Positions 8,941-17,092 of a DNA stretch of 64,000 nucleotides are shown in pieces. Made by a program: the position numbers and the translations under genes. Within the stretch, counting starts at the first letter, position 1; each line of letters opens with the position of its first letter. This DNA comes from an uncultured Eubacterium sp. (GTDB lineage: Bacteria; Bacillota; Clostridia; Lachnospirales; CAG-274). Below the pieces are notes generated by a model. That model saw only the letters and a program-made list of their open reading frames with translations. It was not told the origin of the DNA and ran no database searches. The stretch covers positions 76,193 to 140,192 of the forward strand of contig URXK01000004.1 in assembly GCA_900551755.1 (NCBI GenBank). Direction: 5' to 3'.

Positions 8941-9830
8941 TTTTCACTCTCCTCTACTGATTTTATTACTTCCTCAGCAGCAACTGCACCATCAGAAGAT
9001 GCTGTTATCATTTGCCTTAATGACTTAACACGGCAATCACCAGCAACAAAAACATTGTCAATATTAGTTTTTAAACCGTGCTTAGCTTTTATGTAGCCTT
9101 TTTCGTCAAGTTCAAGCAAGCCTTCAAATAGCTTAGTTTCAGGCACAAGGCCAACTGCAACAAATACGCCGCTTACATTAAGCTCGCCATTATTAGTAAC
9201 AAGCATTTCAACACTCTTATCTCCATTAACTTCCAAAGGAACAGAATTATATATAATTTCTGCATTTTCCTTTTCTTCAAGTCTTTTAACAAGTGCATAA
9301 TCTGCCCTAAGTTTTTCACCTCTATAAACAAGGTAAACCTTTTGGCAAATATTAGAAAGATACAAGGCTTCACTCACAGCAGTGTTGCCTCCGCCTATAA
9401 CAGCAACAGATTTGTTTTCAAAAAATGCACCATCACACACAGCACAATATGAAACACCTGCACCAAGAAATTCAGCTTCACCTTTAAAGCCAGCTTTTCT
9501 ATGAGATGCTCCTGTTGCTACAACAACAGCTTTACTTTCATATTCATCAAGAGTACCAACAGCTTTTTTGACAGCACCATTTAAGCTAACAGACTCTATT
9601 TCATCATATATTATTTCAGCACCAGCAGATACTGCTTGACTTTCAGCCTTTTCAGCAAGTTCATAGCCACTTCCTGAAAAACCTGGATAGTTTTCAACTA
9701 CATCAGCCATTACTGCTTGACCACCACATTGCTCCTTTTCAATTACAGCAACTTTAAGTCCTGCTCTGGCAGTATATAAGGCAGCCGTAAGACCAGCTAA
9801 GCCACCGCCAAGTATTATGCAGTCATACAT
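8937..9830 (-). CDS. trxB: Thioredoxin-disulfide reductase
   Basis: This is an FAD/NAD(P)H flavoprotein of 297 aa that reduces thioredoxin. It has the FAD motif ILGGGLAGLTAALYTARAG, the redox-active CAVCDGAF and the nucleotide motif VIGGGNTAVSEALYL. It sits between MetY and the Rrf2 gene in an operon that begins with a thioredoxin-like gene, so the pair probably supplies electrons for the APS reduction or thiocarboxylate chemistry. The family is certain; the dedicated partner is inferred. Confidence 0.95.
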   Translation of the reverse strand: MYDCIILGGGLAGLTAALYTARAGLKVAVIEKEQCGGQAVMADVVENYPGFSGSGYELAEKAESQAVSAGAEIIYDEIESVSLNGAVKKAVGTLDEYESKAVVVATGASHRKAGFKGEAEFLGAGVSYCAVCDGAFFENKSVAVIGGGNTAVSEALYLSNICQKVYLVYRGEKLRADYALVKRLEEKENAEIIYNSVPLEVNGDKSVEMLVTNNGELNVSGVFVAVGLVPETKLFEGLLELDEKGYIKAKHGLKTNIDNVFVAGDCRVKSLRQMITASSDGAVAAEEVIKSVEESEK

Positions 9831-9854
9831 ATTGATACTCCTCTCCTAATTTAT

Positions 9855-11102
9855 TTATAATGGAAATTCCTTATTTACATAATCAAGAGCATTTTTAAAG
9901 TCCTCAATAAGGTCGTCAATATCTTCAATACCAACACTAACTCTTATTAAATCCTCATATACTCCTGCTTTAGCCTGTTCTTCCTCATTACTATGGGCAT
10001 AAATAGTAGATGAAGGGTGAATAACAAGTGTCTTTGTATCACCTATGTTAGTAATATTAATGCCATACTTTAACTGGTTAATAAAGGCAAAAGCTCTCTC
10101 CTTAGAATAAAGTCTAAGTGTAAATATGCCACCACCCTTGCCATTAAACTGACTATTAGTAATGTCATAGTATGGGCTTGATTTAAGCAAAGGATATATA
10201 ACAGCCTTAACGCCTTCAAGTCCTTCAAGACTTTCAGCAAGTTTAAGAGCATTGTCACAATGTCTTTCCATTCTAAGGCTTAATGTTTCAAGACCTAATG
10301 TATTGTAAAAAGCATTAGTAGGACTTAAACAACAGCCAAGATTTCTGAATGTATCATTTCTAAGTTTAGCAATAAAAGCAAATTTGCCATACTTAATATA
10401 ATCAGCCATTGCAGTATGCTTTTCAGCAGTCCACTTGTAGTTACCACTATCAGTTATAACACCACTTATAGAGTTGCTACTACCATTAATATACTTAGAT
10501 GATGAATTAATAATAATATCAGCACCAAGGTCAATAGCCTTAACCAAATATGTTGTTGCTGTTGTATTATCTAATATAAATGGAAGATTAAAGCTGTGAA
10601 TTAAATCAGATGCTTTTTTAATATCCACAACATCAAGTTTTGGATTACCTATTGTTTCTGCAAAAACTACCTTTGTATTTTCATTGACAACTTTTTTAAG
10701 TTCTTCTTCTGTTATATCCTCAACAAAGCGAGTCTTAACACCAAACTTTTCAAGGTCCTTAAAAAGGTCAAGTGTGCCACCAAAAACCGATGACTTTGAC
10801 ACAATTTCATCACCACTTGAAAGAATGTTTAAAAAAGCAGAAGCAATAGCAGCCATACCTGATGATGTTGCAACAGAACCAATACCACCTTCAAGGTAAG
10901 TTATTCTGTTTTCAAATGAGGCAACTGTAGGATTGCTTATTCTTGAATAAGCAAATCCTGGTGCCTTGTTATGAAAAATCTTTTCAATATGTTCAGCAGT
11001 GTCTTGACCAAAGGCACTTGACTGATAAACAGGTATAAGCGTTGCTCCTGTGTTAGCTTCTCCATTAAAGTTGCCGTGGAGCAAGGCTGTATTATATTTC
11101 AT
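9855..11102 (-). CDS. metY: O-acetylhomoserine sulfhydrylase-type PLP enzyme
   Basis: This 415-aa Cys/Met-metabolism PLP enzyme would join a sulfur donor to O-acetylhomoserine to make homocysteine. The PLP lysine is K203 in NSSSKYINGSS, and the aspartate is in FILDNTTATTYL. The start MKYNTALLHGNF is preceded by a clear GGAG site. It lies 12 nt downstream of a ThiF-like E1 and two genes from a ThiS-like carrier. In Wolinella such a set uses a protein thiocarboxylate instead of free sulfide, so the same is inferred here. No metX is in the window. Confidence 0.92.
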   Translation of the reverse strand: MKYNTALLHGNFNGEANTGATLIPVYQSSAFGQDTAEHIEKIFHNKAPGFAYSRISNPTVASFENRITYLEGGIGSVATSSGMAAIASAFLNILSSGDEIVSKSSVFGGTLDLFKDLEKFGVKTRFVEDITEEELKKVVNENTKVVFAETIGNPKLDVVDIKKASDLIHSFNLPFILDNTTATTYLVKAIDLGADIIINSSSKYINGSSNSISGVITDSGNYKWTAEKHTAMADYIKYGKFAFIAKLRNDTFRNLGCCLSPTNAFYNTLGLETLSLRMERHCDNALKLAESLEGLEGVKAVIYPLLKSSPYYDITNSQFNGKGGGIFTLRLYSKERAFAFINQLKYGINITNIGDTKTLVIHPSSTIYAHSNEEEQAKAGVYEDLIRVSVGIEDIDDLIEDFKNALDYVNKEFPL

Positions 11103-11113
11103 TTTATCACTCC

Positions 11114-11923
11114 TTATAATACCCCATCACATTCAGCCTGCTCATAGTCAATAAGCTCGTGAATAGTTGGGTTTTCACCACAAACTGGGCAGTCCTTAAC
11201 ATTATGAGGAAGTTTAATCTTTCTAAATTCCATTGTTAAAGCATTGTATGTAAGTAAATAGCCAGTAAGTAAGTCACCTACGCCTAATAAATACTTAATA
11301 GCTTCCATAGCCTGTAAACTTCCGATTACACCACCCATTGCACCAATAACGCCTGCCTGCTTACAAGTAGGTACTGCGTCCTTTGGAGGTGGATTTTTAA
11401 ATACACATCTGTAGCAAGGTCCTTCTCCAGGAACATAAGTCATAAGCTGACCCTGGAAACGAATGATACCAGCGTGAGAGAAAGGCTTTTTAGCCATTAC
11501 ACAAGCATCATTAATAAGGAACTTTGCTGGGAAATTATCTGTACCATCAATAATAAAGTCATAGTCCTTAATAAGGTCCATAATGTTGTCTGCACTTACA
11601 AAAGTACGGTAAGTATTTACCTTAACATCAGGGTTCATAGCTTCCATACTTTCCTTAGCAGAAAGAACCTTTGCCTTGCCTACATCTTTAGTTGCGTGAA
11701 TAATTTGACGCTGTAAGTTAGATAAATCTACTTCGTCAGCATCAGCAATGCCGATTGTACCAACACCAGCTGCTGCAAGATACATAGCAACAGGAGCACC
11801 AAGACCACCAGCACCAATAATAAGAACATTGCTGTCAAGAAGTTTCTTTTGACCCTTAACACCAACTTCTTTTAAAATAATATGTCTTGAATATCTTTCG
11901 ATTTGTTCATTAGTAAAAGCCAT
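11114..11923 (-). CDS. ThiF/MoeB/HcyF-type E1 adenylyltransferase for the sulfur carrier
   Basis: This 269-aa E1-like enzyme adenylates the C-terminal glycine of a ubiquitin-like sulfur carrier. The nucleotide motif is IIGAGGLGAPVAMYLAAAG (near residues 35-53), followed by SNLQRQIIH. A candidate catalytic cysteine is in PTCKQAGVIG, and the structural zinc pairs are CYRC and CPVC. It stands directly after the carrier gene (ATG overlap region at 11923/11924) and before metY, so its partner is surely the carrier next door. By analogy to HcyF it would charge that carrier for homocysteine synthesis. Confidence 0.93.
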   Translation of the reverse strand: MAFTNEQIERYSRHIILKEVGVKGQKKLLDSNVLIIGAGGLGAPVAMYLAAAGVGTIGIADADEVDLSNLQRQIIHATKDVGKAKVLSAKESMEAMNPDVKVNTYRTFVSADNIMDLIKDYDFIIDGTDNFPAKFLINDACVMAKKPFSHAGIIRFQGQLMTYVPGEGPCYRCVFKNPPPKDAVPTCKQAGVIGAMGGVIGSLQAMEAIKYLLGVGDLLTGYLLTYNALTMEFRKIKLPHNVKDCPVCGENPTIHELIDYEQAECDGVL

Positions 11924-12133
11924 TTATCTGCTACCTCCTCCCATAAAGTAAAGGAATTCAACAACATCGCCATCTTTTAAAACTGTGTTTTCAAATGTTG
12001 ATGCACCTAAAAGCTCATCATTAACTGATGCTGTAACATATTCAGGAGTTTCTACCTTTTCAATTACTACAAGCTCAGATAACTTTAAGCCGTCCTTATA
12101 TTCTTTTACATCGCCACTTACTGTTAATTTCAT
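11924..12133 (-). CDS. ThiS/MoaD/HcyS-like sulfur carrier with a C-terminal Gly-Gly-Ser-Arg tail
   Basis: This small beta-grasp protein has 69 aa from the ATG at 12133 (MKLTVSGDVKEYKDG), which has GAGG upstream; the longer frame to 12160 lacks a site. Its C-terminus is FMGGGSR. Ordinary ThiS and MoaD end exactly in Gly-Gly, so the Ser-Arg must be removed before the E1 can activate it. The JAMM protease 1.2 kb upstream in the operon fits that job. The arrangement matches HcyS/HcyD of Wolinella and CysO/Mec+ of mycobacteria. Confidence 0.9.
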   Translation of the reverse strand: MKLTVSGDVKEYKDGLKLSELVVIEKVETPEYVTASVNDELLGASTFENTVLKDGDVVEFLYFMGGGSR

Positions 12134-12137
12134 TTTT

Positions 12138-12383
12138 TTATTCCTCACCTTTCTCAACAATTAAATCATAAGTTCCATCTTCATTTTTATTAAGTTTAAG
12201 AACCTTGTGACCTTCCTCCTTCATAGAACGAGGAACATTCTGTACAGGTTCGCCACCATTCATATGCACTGATAACACCTGACCTGGGTCAAGTTCTTCA
12301 ATAGCTACCTTAGCCTTAACAAAGGTTACAGGGCAAACAACATCAGTAATATCTACATAATCGTCAATCTTAATATCAGCCAT
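12138..12383 (-). CDS. TusA/SirA-family sulfurtransferase-like protein
   Basis: This 81-aa protein has the TusA motif region ITDVVCPVTFVKAKVAIEEL, with a single cysteine that could carry a persulfide, then the family segment NGGEPVQNVPRSMKEEGH. It overlaps the sulfite reductase gene by 8 nt and the carrier gene start follows at once. I infer that it hands sulfur from the sulfite reductase product to the carrier, but that step is not proven by sequence. Confidence 0.88.
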   Translation of the reverse strand: MADIKIDDYVDITDVVCPVTFVKAKVAIEELDPGQVLSVHMNGGEPVQNVPRSMKEEGHKVLKLNKNEDGTYDLIVEKGEE

Positions 12384-13236
12384 TATATGCCTCCTTAACT
12401 TTTTCTATAAACTTATCTTCGCCTACTCTTTCAAGAGTAAGTCTAAATCTTTCGCCAGCCTTTGCATTATCTCTAAAGAATTCTACAGCAGCATCTATAA
12501 CTCTTAAAAGTGTTGCCTTATCGTGAATAATAGGAAGAAGTTCTTCACCCTTATGTATTCTGTTACCGAAAAGACCACCAAATGATACTATATAACCTGG
12601 ATTGTTGTCATAAGCATCTACTGGACAGGCCTTAGTACAACGACCGCAATAATTACACTTGCTTTCATCAACTGTAATCTTATTGTCAGCTATTGATATT
12701 GCCTTTGTACGGCATATACTTTCACAAACACCACAGAAAATACATTTATCTTCATTCCAAGTTACCTTGATACCACCCTTAACACCTACATCGTTTTCCT
12801 CAGCCTTAAGACAGTTGTTTTGACAGCCTGTCACACCAAATTTAAACTTATGTGGTAATTCCATTGCAAAGTATCTTTCGCTTAATTCCTTTGCAAGGCT
12901 ATATGTATCAATACAACCACTAGGACAAACTGCATTACCCTGACAAGAAGTAACAGTTCTAACTCTAGGACCACAAACACCAGGCTCACAATCACCTTCA
13001 GCAAGAGCTGCCTTAACTTCATCAATGTCATCAAGTTTAATAAATGGTATTTCAACACCCTGTCTTGATGTAAGGTGAATATAACCATCACCGTACTTTT
13101 CAGCTACTTCTGCAATTGTTGCAAGCTGTTTAGCATCTACGTGACCACCTACAGTTTTTAATCTGAGAGAGAAGCAATTCTTCTGCTTCTGTCTCATAAA
13201 TCCACCCTTTTTTAAAATGCCATAATCTACAGCCAT
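12376..13236 (-). CDS. Short siroheme sulfite reductase with 2[4Fe-4S] ferredoxin domain
   Basis: This 286-aa protein reduces sulfite to sulfide, by homology. Siroheme/Fe-S ligands are CQGNAVC (Cx5C) and TGCQNNC (Cx3C). Between the second pair and the C-terminal siroheme-domain part lie two ferredoxin motifs, CIFCGVCESIC and CNYCGRCTKACP. The size and layout resemble the AsrC or small dissimilatory-like sulfite reductases of anaerobes rather than CysI. The start at 13236 has AGGAAAAG upstream. The siroheme it needs can be supplied by the operon just downstream. Confidence 0.92.
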   Translation of the reverse strand: MAVDYGILKKGGFMRQKQKNCFSLRLKTVGGHVDAKQLATIAEVAEKYGDGYIHLTSRQGVEIPFIKLDDIDEVKAALAEGDCEPGVCGPRVRTVTSCQGNAVCPSGCIDTYSLAKELSERYFAMELPHKFKFGVTGCQNNCLKAEENDVGVKGGIKVTWNEDKCIFCGVCESICRTKAISIADNKITVDESKCNYCGRCTKACPVDAYDNNPGYIVSFGGLFGNRIHKGEELLPIIHDKATLLRVIDAAVEFFRDNAKAGERFRLTLERVGEDKFIEKVKEAYNG

Positions 13237-13294
13237 TTACTTTTCCTCCTAAATCTTCTTATTAAAGTATAATATCTTACATTATATATATACT

Positions 13295-13705
13295 TTAAAT
13301 ATACTCGATTTCCTCCTCGTTAGATACATTATCTACTATTCTAAATGACTTTAAGACTGGTTCGTCTTCATTCATTATTGATATAATCATATAGCTTGCT
13401 TCCTTATCATAAGCAAGTCTTTTATCCTCCTCAGAAGGTCTTGAAGGACTTTCTGGGTGAGAATGGAAATTACCTAAAGGAACAATGCCCTTTGCTCTCA
13501 TATCCTTAACAGCCTTAAGCTGGTCTAAAGGATTCATTGAAAAATGCTCGTTAGAATGGTCAATGTTTTCAAGAACATATAACTCCTTAACTTCTCTAAC
13601 ATCGCCGTCCTTTGTTCCGCCTATAAGACCACAAATTTCTTCTGGCTTGCCGTTTAAAGCAGTTTCAAGTATTTTGTCATAAAATGCCTTAGGCAACTTT
13701 ATCAT
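13295..13705 (-). CDS. JAMM/MPN metalloprotease (Mec+/HcyD-like)
   Basis: This 136-aa zinc protease has the full JAMM signature: glutamate in PEEICGLIGG (residues 21-30), then HSH at 81-83, Ser91 and Asp94 in HSHPESPSRPSEED. Family members Mec+ and HcyD trim the tail of a sulfur-carrier protein or release the amino acid from it. The carrier in this operon has a blocking Ser-Arg tail, giving an obvious substrate. It overlaps the thioredoxin gene by 4 nt. Confidence 0.93.
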   Translation of the reverse strand: MIKLPKAFYDKILETALNGKPEEICGLIGGTKDGDVREVKELYVLENIDHSNEHFSMNPLDQLKAVKDMRAKGIVPLGNFHSHPESPSRPSEEDKRLAYDKEASYMIISIMNEDEPVLKSFRIVDNVSNEEEIEYI

Positions 13706-14025
13706 AAAAGCACCTCCTTAACTGCACTTTCAAGTTCAGCCTTTTTAACTACGCCTCTTATTCTCTTAACCTCACTACCATCTTTAATAAATAAAAATGT
13801 AGGTGATGCCATAACTTCATATTTTTTTGCAATATCTGCACCAAATTTTATATTAAGTTTACTTACTTTAACATCAGTATATTCTTCCTCAAGCTCTGCA
13901 AGTATAGGTGACATTCGCTTGCAAGGTATACAGCTATCTGAGTAAAACTCAAGCAACACAGGTTTATCAGAATTTAAAACTTCTGCTTCAAAATTATCAT
14001 TTGTTATAATTTGCATTTGCTTCAC
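13702..14025 (-). CDS. Thioredoxin-like protein
   Basis: This 107-aa thioredoxin fold protein has the active site FYSDSCIPCKRM (Cys32 and Cys35), with Ile-Pro instead of the classical Gly-Pro between the cysteines, and the cis-proline segment MASPTFLF. It is the first gene of the operon and ends overlapping the JAMM gene. With trxB at the far end of the operon, it likely carries electrons for sulfur reduction. The ATG at 14025 has AGAGGTGA upstream. Confidence 0.94.
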   Translation of the reverse strand: MKQMQIITNDNFEAEVLNSDKPVLLEFYSDSCIPCKRMSPILAELEEEYTDVKVSKLNIKFGADIAKKYEVMASPTFLFIKDGSEVKRIRGVVKKAELESAVKEVLL

Positions 14026-14064
14026 CTCTATTTCATACTTTCTTAATAGGTTTTGTATGAATAT

Positions 14065-14093
14065 ATACTAACACGAATTTCCTATAATGTCAA
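14065..14093 (-). promoter_or_regulatory. Promoter of the thioredoxin / sulfite reductase operon
   Basis: Minus-strand TTGACA (14088-14093) and TAGTAT (14065-14070) are spaced by 17 nt. The spacer contains the plus-strand word TTTCCTATAA, similar to words near the hemA and sbp promoters, in a position where a bound repressor would block polymerase. Confidence 0.65.
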
Positions 14094-14137
14094 TATGAAT
14101 TTTCCATATTTTTTAATTTTTTTCATTTTTATATTGT

Positions 14138-14174
14138 AAAAGCACTATAAAACCGTGATTTTACAGTGCTTTTT
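14138..14174 (-). terminator. Intrinsic terminator after cysN
   Basis: The arms AAAAGCACTATAAAA and TTTTACAGTGCTTTT pair with one mismatch around a 6-nt loop. Flanking A and T runs make it usable on either strand. It ends the sulfate-uptake operon just after the cysN stop. Confidence 0.8.
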
Positions 14175-14180
14175 AACCAA

Positions 14181-15866
14181 TTAATTGTTCTGAATAACAA
14201 CTTTTCTGTATGTATCAAAGTTCATCCACTTATTAAAGAAGTCAGCTGAACCATTAGTTTCAGAGTATTCATTAAAGAAGTTCTTAACATCATCATTAGA
14301 CTTAACCTTAATTTCAAAACCACGACCATTAATAACTGGTACATTGTCATAAGTGTATTCATTAGCAGGCTCAATAGCTGTAATTACCTTGTTTCTAACC
14401 TTAATTGCAACACTATCTCTTAATACAATAATATCGAAACTTTCAGGATACTTATAACTTTCACCCTCAACAGAAATTTCATCATTAACTGTATAAGTCT
14501 GCTTAACCGGCTGATACTTAAGTACAGAAAGACTTTCTACATTGTAGAAGAATTCTTCAAAAATATCGCCTCTAGCCTCTAAGTCACCAAGTTTAAATGA
14601 TGCTCTATCAGAGAAAGAACCACCCTTTTCACTAAGGTCATCAACAACACCACAAGCAGAAGTCATATTTGTAACTCTGTCAATAAGAATAAGCTCACCA
14701 AGAGTCTTGTGGTAGTCAAACTTATCAGCAACAATAGCCTCTGTAAGTAAGATTTCGCAAACAGCAATACCGTTTTTATTAAGAGTATCAGCTGAAATAT
14801 GCTCACCAGTATTTACATCAACAGCATAATTAATTTTAACAATAACACCAGATGTAAGTTTAGTACCAAGTTTAACTAAATAGTCCTTACCTAACTCTAA
14901 AGGCTCATCGTCCATCCATAAAAGAGAAACTGTAAGTCTTTTATATGGTGCAAGATTAGTACCCTTAACAAGAACACAACCTCTTGATACATCAACTTCC
15001 TTGTCAAGTGTAATTGTAACAGGCTGACCCTTAACAGCAGTGTTGCCCTCTTTGTCACCAATAATAATATCCTTAACATTTGCTTTTTCGTTGCTAGGGA
15101 GAGTAATAATTTCATCACCAACATTTATGCTACCAGATTCAATCTGACCTTGGAAACCTCTAAACTTGTGGTTTGGACGGCATACTCTCTGTACTGGCAT
15201 ATAAAAGCCCTGTTCTTCATTCTTTTCAGAAACATCTACATTTTCAAGGTATTCAAGTAAAGGTACACCTGTGTACCAAGGGATATTTTCAGACTTAATT
15301 GTTACATTGTCACCCTCTGTAGCAGAAAGTGGAATAATCTGTACATTTTCAAGACCAATTTCAGCCTTAAGTCCATTAATCTGTTCTTCAATCTTGTCAA
15401 ATGTAGCCTTGTCATAGCCAACTAAGTCCATTTTGTTTACAGCAAATACAAAGTATCTGATACCCATTAACTTACAAATTCTTGCGTGGCGTCTAGTCTG
15501 AACAAGAACACCCTGTGACGCATCAACAAGAATAACTGCTAAGTCAGCAAAAGATGCACCAACAGCCATATTTCTTGTATACTCCTCGTGACCTGGAGTA
15601 TCAGCTACGATAAAACTTCTGTTATCTGTTGTAAAATATCTATAAGCAACATCAATAGTAATACCCTGCTCTCTTTCAGCCATAAGACCGTCAAGAAGAA
15701 GTGAATAATCTATAGCACCACCTCTGCTACCAACCTTACTATCAAGCTCAAGAGCCTTTTCCTGGTCAGCATAAAGAAGCTTTGCATCATAAAGAATATG
15801 ACCAATAAGTGTTGACTTACCGTCATCTACACTACCGCAGGTAATAAATTTTAACAATCCGTTCAT
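14181..15866 (-). CDS. cysN: Sulfate adenylyltransferase subunit 1 (GTPase)
   Basis: CysN is the GTPase half of ATP sulfurylase, which drives formation of adenylylsulfate (APS). GTP-binding motifs are GSVDDGKSTL, DTPGHEEYTRNM and NKMD. At 561 aa it is longer than plain CysN (about 475); the ~90 extra C-terminal residues (from about FDIIVLRDSV) do not look like an APS kinase, since no second P-loop is visible. The path therefore goes through APS and not PAPS, matching the AprAB-like genes upstream. Confidence 0.96.
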   Translation of the reverse strand: MNGLLKFITCGSVDDGKSTLIGHILYDAKLLYADQEKALELDSKVGSRGGAIDYSLLLDGLMAEREQGITIDVAYRYFTTDNRSFIVADTPGHEEYTRNMAVGASFADLAVILVDASQGVLVQTRRHARICKLMGIRYFVFAVNKMDLVGYDKATFDKIEEQINGLKAEIGLENVQIIPLSATEGDNVTIKSENIPWYTGVPLLEYLENVDVSEKNEEQGFYMPVQRVCRPNHKFRGFQGQIESGSINVGDEIITLPSNEKANVKDIIIGDKEGNTAVKGQPVTITLDKEVDVSRGCVLVKGTNLAPYKRLTVSLLWMDDEPLELGKDYLVKLGTKLTSGVIVKINYAVDVNTGEHISADTLNKNGIAVCEILLTEAIVADKFDYHKTLGELILIDRVTNMTSACGVVDDLSEKGGSFSDRASFKLGDLEARGDIFEEFFYNVESLSVLKYQPVKQTYTVNDEISVEGESYKYPESFDIIVLRDSVAIKVRNKVITAIEPANEYTYDNVPVINGRGFEIKVKSNDDVKNFFNEYSETNGSADFFNKWMNFDTYRKVVIQNN

Positions 15867-16765
15867 TAGAAATAACCCTCCCTTTTACGACGCTCCATAC
15901 TACCGGCAGCTTCGTTATCAATTACTCTTGATGTTCTCTCTGAAGATACTGCACTTAATGTTTCGTCAATAATTTCGTCAAGTGTTGTTGCGTTTGATTC
16001 AATACCGCCTGTTAATGGATAGCAGCCTAAAGTTCTAAATCTAACAGACTTGTATTCAGGCTTTTCACCTGGATTTAACGGAAATCTGTCATCATCAACC
16101 ATTATAATGTTACCATCTCTTTCAACAACAGGTCTTTCAGCAGCAAAGTAAAGAGGTACAATGTCAATATTTTCTCTCTTAATGTACTGCCAAATATCTT
16201 TCTCTGTCCAGTTAGAAATAGGGAAAACTCTCATACTTTCACCCTTTTTAATTTTAGTGTTGTAAAGTTTCCACATTTCTGGACGCTGGTTTTTAGGGTC
16301 CCAAGCCTGAGCCTCATTTCTGAAAGAGAAAATTCTCTCCTTAGCTCTTGACTTCTCCTCATCTCGTCTACCACCACCAAAGGCAGCTGTAAAGCCGTAC
16401 TTTGTAAGTGCCTGCTTTAATGCCTGTGTTTTCATAATATCAGTATAAGCAGCACCGTGGTCAAAAGGATTAATACCTTGCTTAACACCGTCTTCATTTG
16501 TATACACAATCATATCAATACCAAGCTTTTTAGCAGTATCATCTCTAAATTTAATCATATCCTTAAATTTCCAAGTTGTGTCAATGTGCATAAATGGGAA
16601 AGGTGGCTTTTCAGGGTAAAATGCTTTCATTGCTAAATGAAGCATAACTGAACTGTCCTTACCGATTGAGTAAAGCATAACTGGCTTTTCACATTCAGCT
16701 GCAACCTCTCTTATAATATATATGGCTTCTGCCTCAAGCTCATCAAGATGCGATAATTCACTCAT
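15866..16765 (-). CDS. cysD: Sulfate adenylyltransferase subunit 2
   Basis: CysD is the catalytic ATP-pyrophosphatase half of ATP sulfurylase, making APS from sulfate and ATP. The PP-loop motif is [18 protein letters not shown], and [17 protein letters not shown] is typical. Its 299 aa are full length. It shares one base with cysN, and the two proteins form a complex. Confidence 0.97.
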   Translation of the reverse strand: MSELSHLDELEAEAIYIIREVAAECEKPVMLYSIGKDSSVMLHLAMKAFYPEKPPFPFMHIDTTWKFKDMIKFRDDTAKKLGIDMIVYTNEDGVKQGINPFDHGAAYTDIMKTQALKQALTKYGFTAAFGGGRRDEEKSRAKERIFSFRNEAQAWDPKNQRPEMWKLYNTKIKKGESMRVFPISNWTEKDIWQYIKRENIDIVPLYFAAERPVVERDGNIIMVDDDRFPLNPGEKPEYKSVRFRTLGCYPLTGGIESNATTLDEIIDETLSAVSSERTSRVIDNEAAGSMERRKREGYF

Positions 16766-16777
16766 TTTCTATACCTC

Positions 16778-17092
16778 CTAATATTTGTTAGATTCTTTCT
16801 GATTGATATTTATTTCAGATACATTGCCGTCAGGAGATTCTATAACCCATTTAAGTATATCTCCCTTTTTCTCTGTATGTACCAGACTACCCATACCGCC
16901 AATATCAGCTCCTAAATAGAAGTTTATAGCGTGGGCAGAACATTCTTTAATACAAGATGTACAGCCCCAGCAATCCTTAGGATATTTAATATAGGCTCTA
17001 TTGTTTTCATCAAGTTTAATAAGACTTCCTGGACATACTTGGCTACATTTACGGCAACCTACACATTTATCCTTATTTATTGCTATGCTCAT
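16778..17092 (-). CDS. aprB: AprB-like ferredoxin subunit of adenylylsulfate reductase
   Basis: This 104-aa 2[4Fe-4S] protein carries CVGCRKCSQVCPG and CWGCTSCIKECSAHA. Its spacing and length fit a short beta subunit of APS reductase lacking most of the C-terminal tail seen in dissimilatory sulfate reducers. It overlaps the alpha subunit gene by 20 nt. It would pass electrons to the FAD of AprA. Confidence 0.88.
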   Translation of the reverse strand: MSIAINKDKCVGCRKCSQVCPGSLIKLDENNRAYIKYPKDCWGCTSCIKECSAHAINFYLGADIGGMGSLVHTEKKGDILKWVIESPDGNVSEININQKESNKY

